Assembly: GCA_019114925.1 (NCBI GenBank)
Contig: DXEO01000043.1
Coordinates: 1-5,933, forward strand
Reading direction: 5' to 3'
Length of the DNA: 5,933 nucleotides
DNA from: Candidatus Corynebacterium faecipullorum
GTDB lineage: Bacteria; Actinomycetota; Actinomycetes; Mycobacteriales; Mycobacteriaceae
Shown here: positions 4,278-5,933 of the stretch, piece by piece
How the letters are laid out: each line of letters starts with the position of its first letter
How positions within the stretch are numbered: the stretch's first letter is position 1
Notes under the pieces: generated by a model
What the model saw: the letters and a program-made list of their open reading frames with translations, nothing else
What the model was told of the DNA's origin: nothing
The model's database searches: none
Program-made: the position numbers and the translations under genes

Positions 4278-4951
4278 GCCGACTGTTTCCCGCGCACGCC
4301 CCTGAGTGGCTGCGTCCCGCGCTCGGGGTTGATGCCGACAAGGTACAAGAGCGCCTCATCCGTCACCTCCCGGCCGCTCGGCGCCGCCGCGAATCGGCAG
4401 TGTTGGTGCTGCTGAAGGGCACGAGTTTTGAGGATGGCGAGGTGCTGCTCACGCACCGCTCGCCCTCGATGCGCTCGCACTCCGGCCAGATTGCATTTCC
4501 TGGTGGGCGCAAGGACGAGGAGGACGCCTCGCTTGTCGACGCCGCCCTACGCGAAGCCGAAGAAGAAACCGGCCTCGACCGCTCTACCGTTACTCCTCTT
4601 GAACAGTGGGGCAAACTGGATATCCCGGCGACCGGCAACACCGTGAGCCCAGTCCTAGCGTATTGGCATAAGCCGGGCACCGTGTGGCCGGCGAGTCCGG
4701 CGGAAACAGACGACGTCTTTACCGTCCCGCTGCAGGAGCTGGCGGATCCTGCCAACCGCCTGACGGTGGGCTTTAGCCGTTGGAAGGGGCCGGCGTTTCG
4801 GACACGCGGCTACCTGGTGTGGGGATTTACTGCGGGAGTGCTGTCCGGGCTCATGGACCACGCGGGGTGGAGCGTGGACTGGGATAAGAAAACGGTTCAT
4901 GATCTGCGTGACTTACTCGATCGCTCTGTGAATAATGAGAAGATAGGCTAG
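4274..4951 (+). CDS. Nudix hydrolase, CoA pyrophosphatase type (NudL/NUDT7-like)
   Basis: A 225-residue cytoplasmic hydrolase. It carries the CoA-Nudix signature LLT-x-R-S-x3-R-x3-G-x3-FPGG at 58-78, followed by the Nudix helix REAEEETGL at 93-101, whose glutamates bind the metal. Spacing from FPGG to the helix is one residue longer than the textbook Nudix box, as in NUDT7-type enzymes. Expected reaction: CoA or acyl-CoA (or oxidised CoA) split to 4'-phosphopantetheine and 3',5'-ADP. The GTG start overlaps the stop of the thioredoxin-like gene (GTGA, 4-nt overlap) and follows AGGAGG at 4261-4266 with 7-nt spacing, so the two are translationally coupled. Matches Rv3672c. The family call is firm; activity on CoA is inferred from the motif. 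Confidence 0.92.
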   Translation: MSRLFPAHAPEWLRPALGVDADKVQERLIRHLPAARRRRESAVLVLLKGTSFEDGEVLLTHRSPSMRSHSGQIAFPGGRKDEEDASLVDAALREAEEETGLDRSTVTPLEQWGKLDIPATGNTVSPVLAYWHKPGTVWPASPAETDDVFTVPLQELADPANRLTVGFSRWKGPAFRTRGYLVWGFTAGVLSGLMDHAGWSVDWDKKTVHDLRDLLDRSVNNEKIG

Positions 4952-4988
4952 TTCTGCTCCTTTTAGCCCTTAAGAAAGTATTCCCCCT

Positions 4989-5933
4989 GTGTCCTTAGTC
5001 GTTGATGTACTGATCGTGATTGCCGTGCTCCTCGCCGCGCGCGTGGGCTGGCGGCAGGGGGCTTTGGCAGCGGTCCTCGCAGCAGTGGGAATCATTGCGG
5101 GGGTGGTGCTGGGGACCGCGCTGGCCCCGCTGGCGATGGGCCTGACTGACCAGGCGGCCGTGCGCTTCTTGCTGGCCGTCGGCGTGCTCATTTTGCTGGT
5201 GGGGCTGGGGCAGCTGGTGGGGACGTCGCTTGGCATGGCGCTGCGGGACCGCATGCGTACGCGGTCGGGGCAGCGCGTGGATTCGTCAATTGGCGCGGTG
5301 TTCCAAGCTGTGGCGGCCATCGTGGTGATTTGGTTGGTGTCTTTGCCCCTGGCCTCCAATTTGGGAGGTCAGCCGGGGCAGGCGCTGCGTGAATCACGGA
5401 TGCTGAGCTCGTTGAATGCGGTGGCGCCTTCGCGCCTGGCGGCGCTGCCGAATGGCTTGGCTGCGCTGCTCAACGAGTCCGGGCTGCCGCCGTTGGTCTC
5501 GCCCTGGGAGCGTTCCGGCGCCGATGTTGAGGTGGATGTGCCCGCGATACATATTGGGGATCCTGAGCTCGCGGAACGCGTGCGGCCATCCGTTATCCAC
5601 GTGCTGGGTGATGCCGAGGCGTGCTCGCGCCGCCTGATGGGCTCGGGCTTCGTTACGGAACCGGACTACGTCATCACGAACGCCCATGTTGTGGCCGGTA
5701 CGGATAAGGTGCGTCTTGATACCGTGCTCGGGCTCAAGGAAGCGGACGTGGTCTACTACAACTCGGATGTGGACATTGCGGTGTTGCATAGCCCGGGCTT
5801 GGACCTGGAGCCGTTGCCATGGGCGGAGCAGGCGGCTGTGACGGGGGATGATGCCATCGTCTTGGGCTTCCCGCAGTCGGGCCCGTTCACGGCGGAACCG
5901 GCGCGCGTGCGTAACCGCCTCACCATCGCTGGG
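4989..5933 (+). CDS. marP: MarP-like membrane serine protease, N-terminal 315 codons
   Basis: Partial: runs off the right edge. The first 122 residues form four membrane helices (about 3-19, 26-48, 58-80, 103-122) of the CvpA (colicin V production) type. A linker follows to about 195, then a trypsin-like periplasmic protease domain. Catalytic histidine is H233 in ITNAHVVAG and the aspartate is D262 in DVDIAVL, 29 residues apart as in M. tuberculosis MarP (H235, D264). C212 matches the cysteine that forms the MarP disulfide (C214). The catalytic serine (GNSGGP-type motif) and partner cysteine lie beyond the window. MarP (Rv3671c) cleaves the peptidoglycan hydrolase RipA and is needed for acid and oxidative resistance. 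Start GTG-4989 has only a weak AAGAAAG (4972-4978); a 37-nt gap from the Nudix gene suggests the same operon. Confidence 0.9.
   Translation, partial: MSLVVDVLIVIAVLLAARVGWRQGALAAVLAAVGIIAGVVLGTALAPLAMGLTDQAAVRFLLAVGVLILLVGLGQLVGTSLGMALRDRMRTRSGQRVDSSIGAVFQAVAAIVVIWLVSLPLASNLGGQPGQALRESRMLSSLNAVAPSRLAALPNGLAALLNESGLPPLVSPWERSGADVEVDVPAIHIGDPELAERVRPSVIHVLGDAEACSRRLMGSGFVTEPDYVITNAHVVAGTDKVRLDTVLGLKEADVVYYNSDVDIAVLHSPGLDLEPLPWAEQAAVTGDDAIVLGFPQSGPFTAEPARVRNRLTIAG

Noticed and set aside
4946..4968. GGCTA / TAGCC repeat after the Nudix gene, considered as a terminator before marP
   Set aside because: Only 5 bp with a 13-nt loop and no T tract; the marP gene more likely continues the operon.
1..5933. 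Search for CRISPR repeats, insertion sequences, tRNA/rRNA genes and attachment sites
   Set aside because: No regularly spaced repeats, transposase-like frames, terminal inverted repeats or tRNA-like cloverleaf sequences were seen by eye; the region looks like ordinary core chromosome.

Overview
The window looks like chromosome of a Corynebacterium, or a very close relative in the Mycobacteriales. The evidence is a GlxR-type cAMP receptor protein of exactly 227 residues, a WhcA/WhiB4-type WhiB protein, TANANT-type -10 boxes placed about 7 nt before start codons (leaderless genes), and a gene order that, as I recall it, matches the whiB4-crp-nth-marP region of Mycobacterium tuberculosis (Rv3681c back to Rv3671c). 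All proteins are named by family motifs read from the sequence; no database search was possible. I see no mobile element, CRISPR array, tRNA or rRNA, and codon and base use look even throughout.

Left part (1-1987, + strand): an upstream regulatory region (1-187), then whcA (188-523, GTG start with a strong ribosome binding site), a 53-residue DUF4177-like protein (537-698), a RidA-family protein (698-1156, overlapping its neighbour as TAATG) and a metallo-beta-lactamase-fold hydrolase (1175-1987). They are tightly packed and probably one transcription unit. It meets the convergent glxR gene at a perfect 11-bp GC-rich hairpin (2001-2027), with a second perfect 10-bp hairpin (2039-2063) abutting the glxR stop codon.

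Middle (2065-3038): glxR lies on the - strand with a GTG start, a good ribosome binding site, two potential stem-loops in its leader and a likely self-recognised operator (2860-2875) beside a TATGAT -10 box. Upstream of it, also on the - strand, is a small gene for a one-helix membrane peptide of 29 (or 32) residues. It occupies the place of the membrane-protein gene Rv3675 in M. tuberculosis but is far smaller. Its start and that of nth are back to back, 37 bp apart, each with its own TANANT box.

Right part (3039-5933, + strand): nth (endonuclease III with its 4Fe-4S cysteines), a membrane-anchored thioredoxin-like protein with a WCEPC site, a Nudix hydrolase with the CoA-pyrophosphatase motif, and the first 315 codons of a MarP-like membrane serine protease that runs off the window. 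Spacing (9 nt, 4-nt overlap, 37 nt) suggests an operon.

The genes share a theme: an Fe-S redox-sensing regulator, repair of oxidised DNA, an extracytoplasmic thiol-disulfide protein, CoA turnover, and a protease tied in mycobacteria to acid and oxidative stress, around a central cAMP regulator. The conserved order suggests a shared envelope and redox-stress role; that link is inference. The least described items are the tiny membrane peptide and the DUF4177-like protein.
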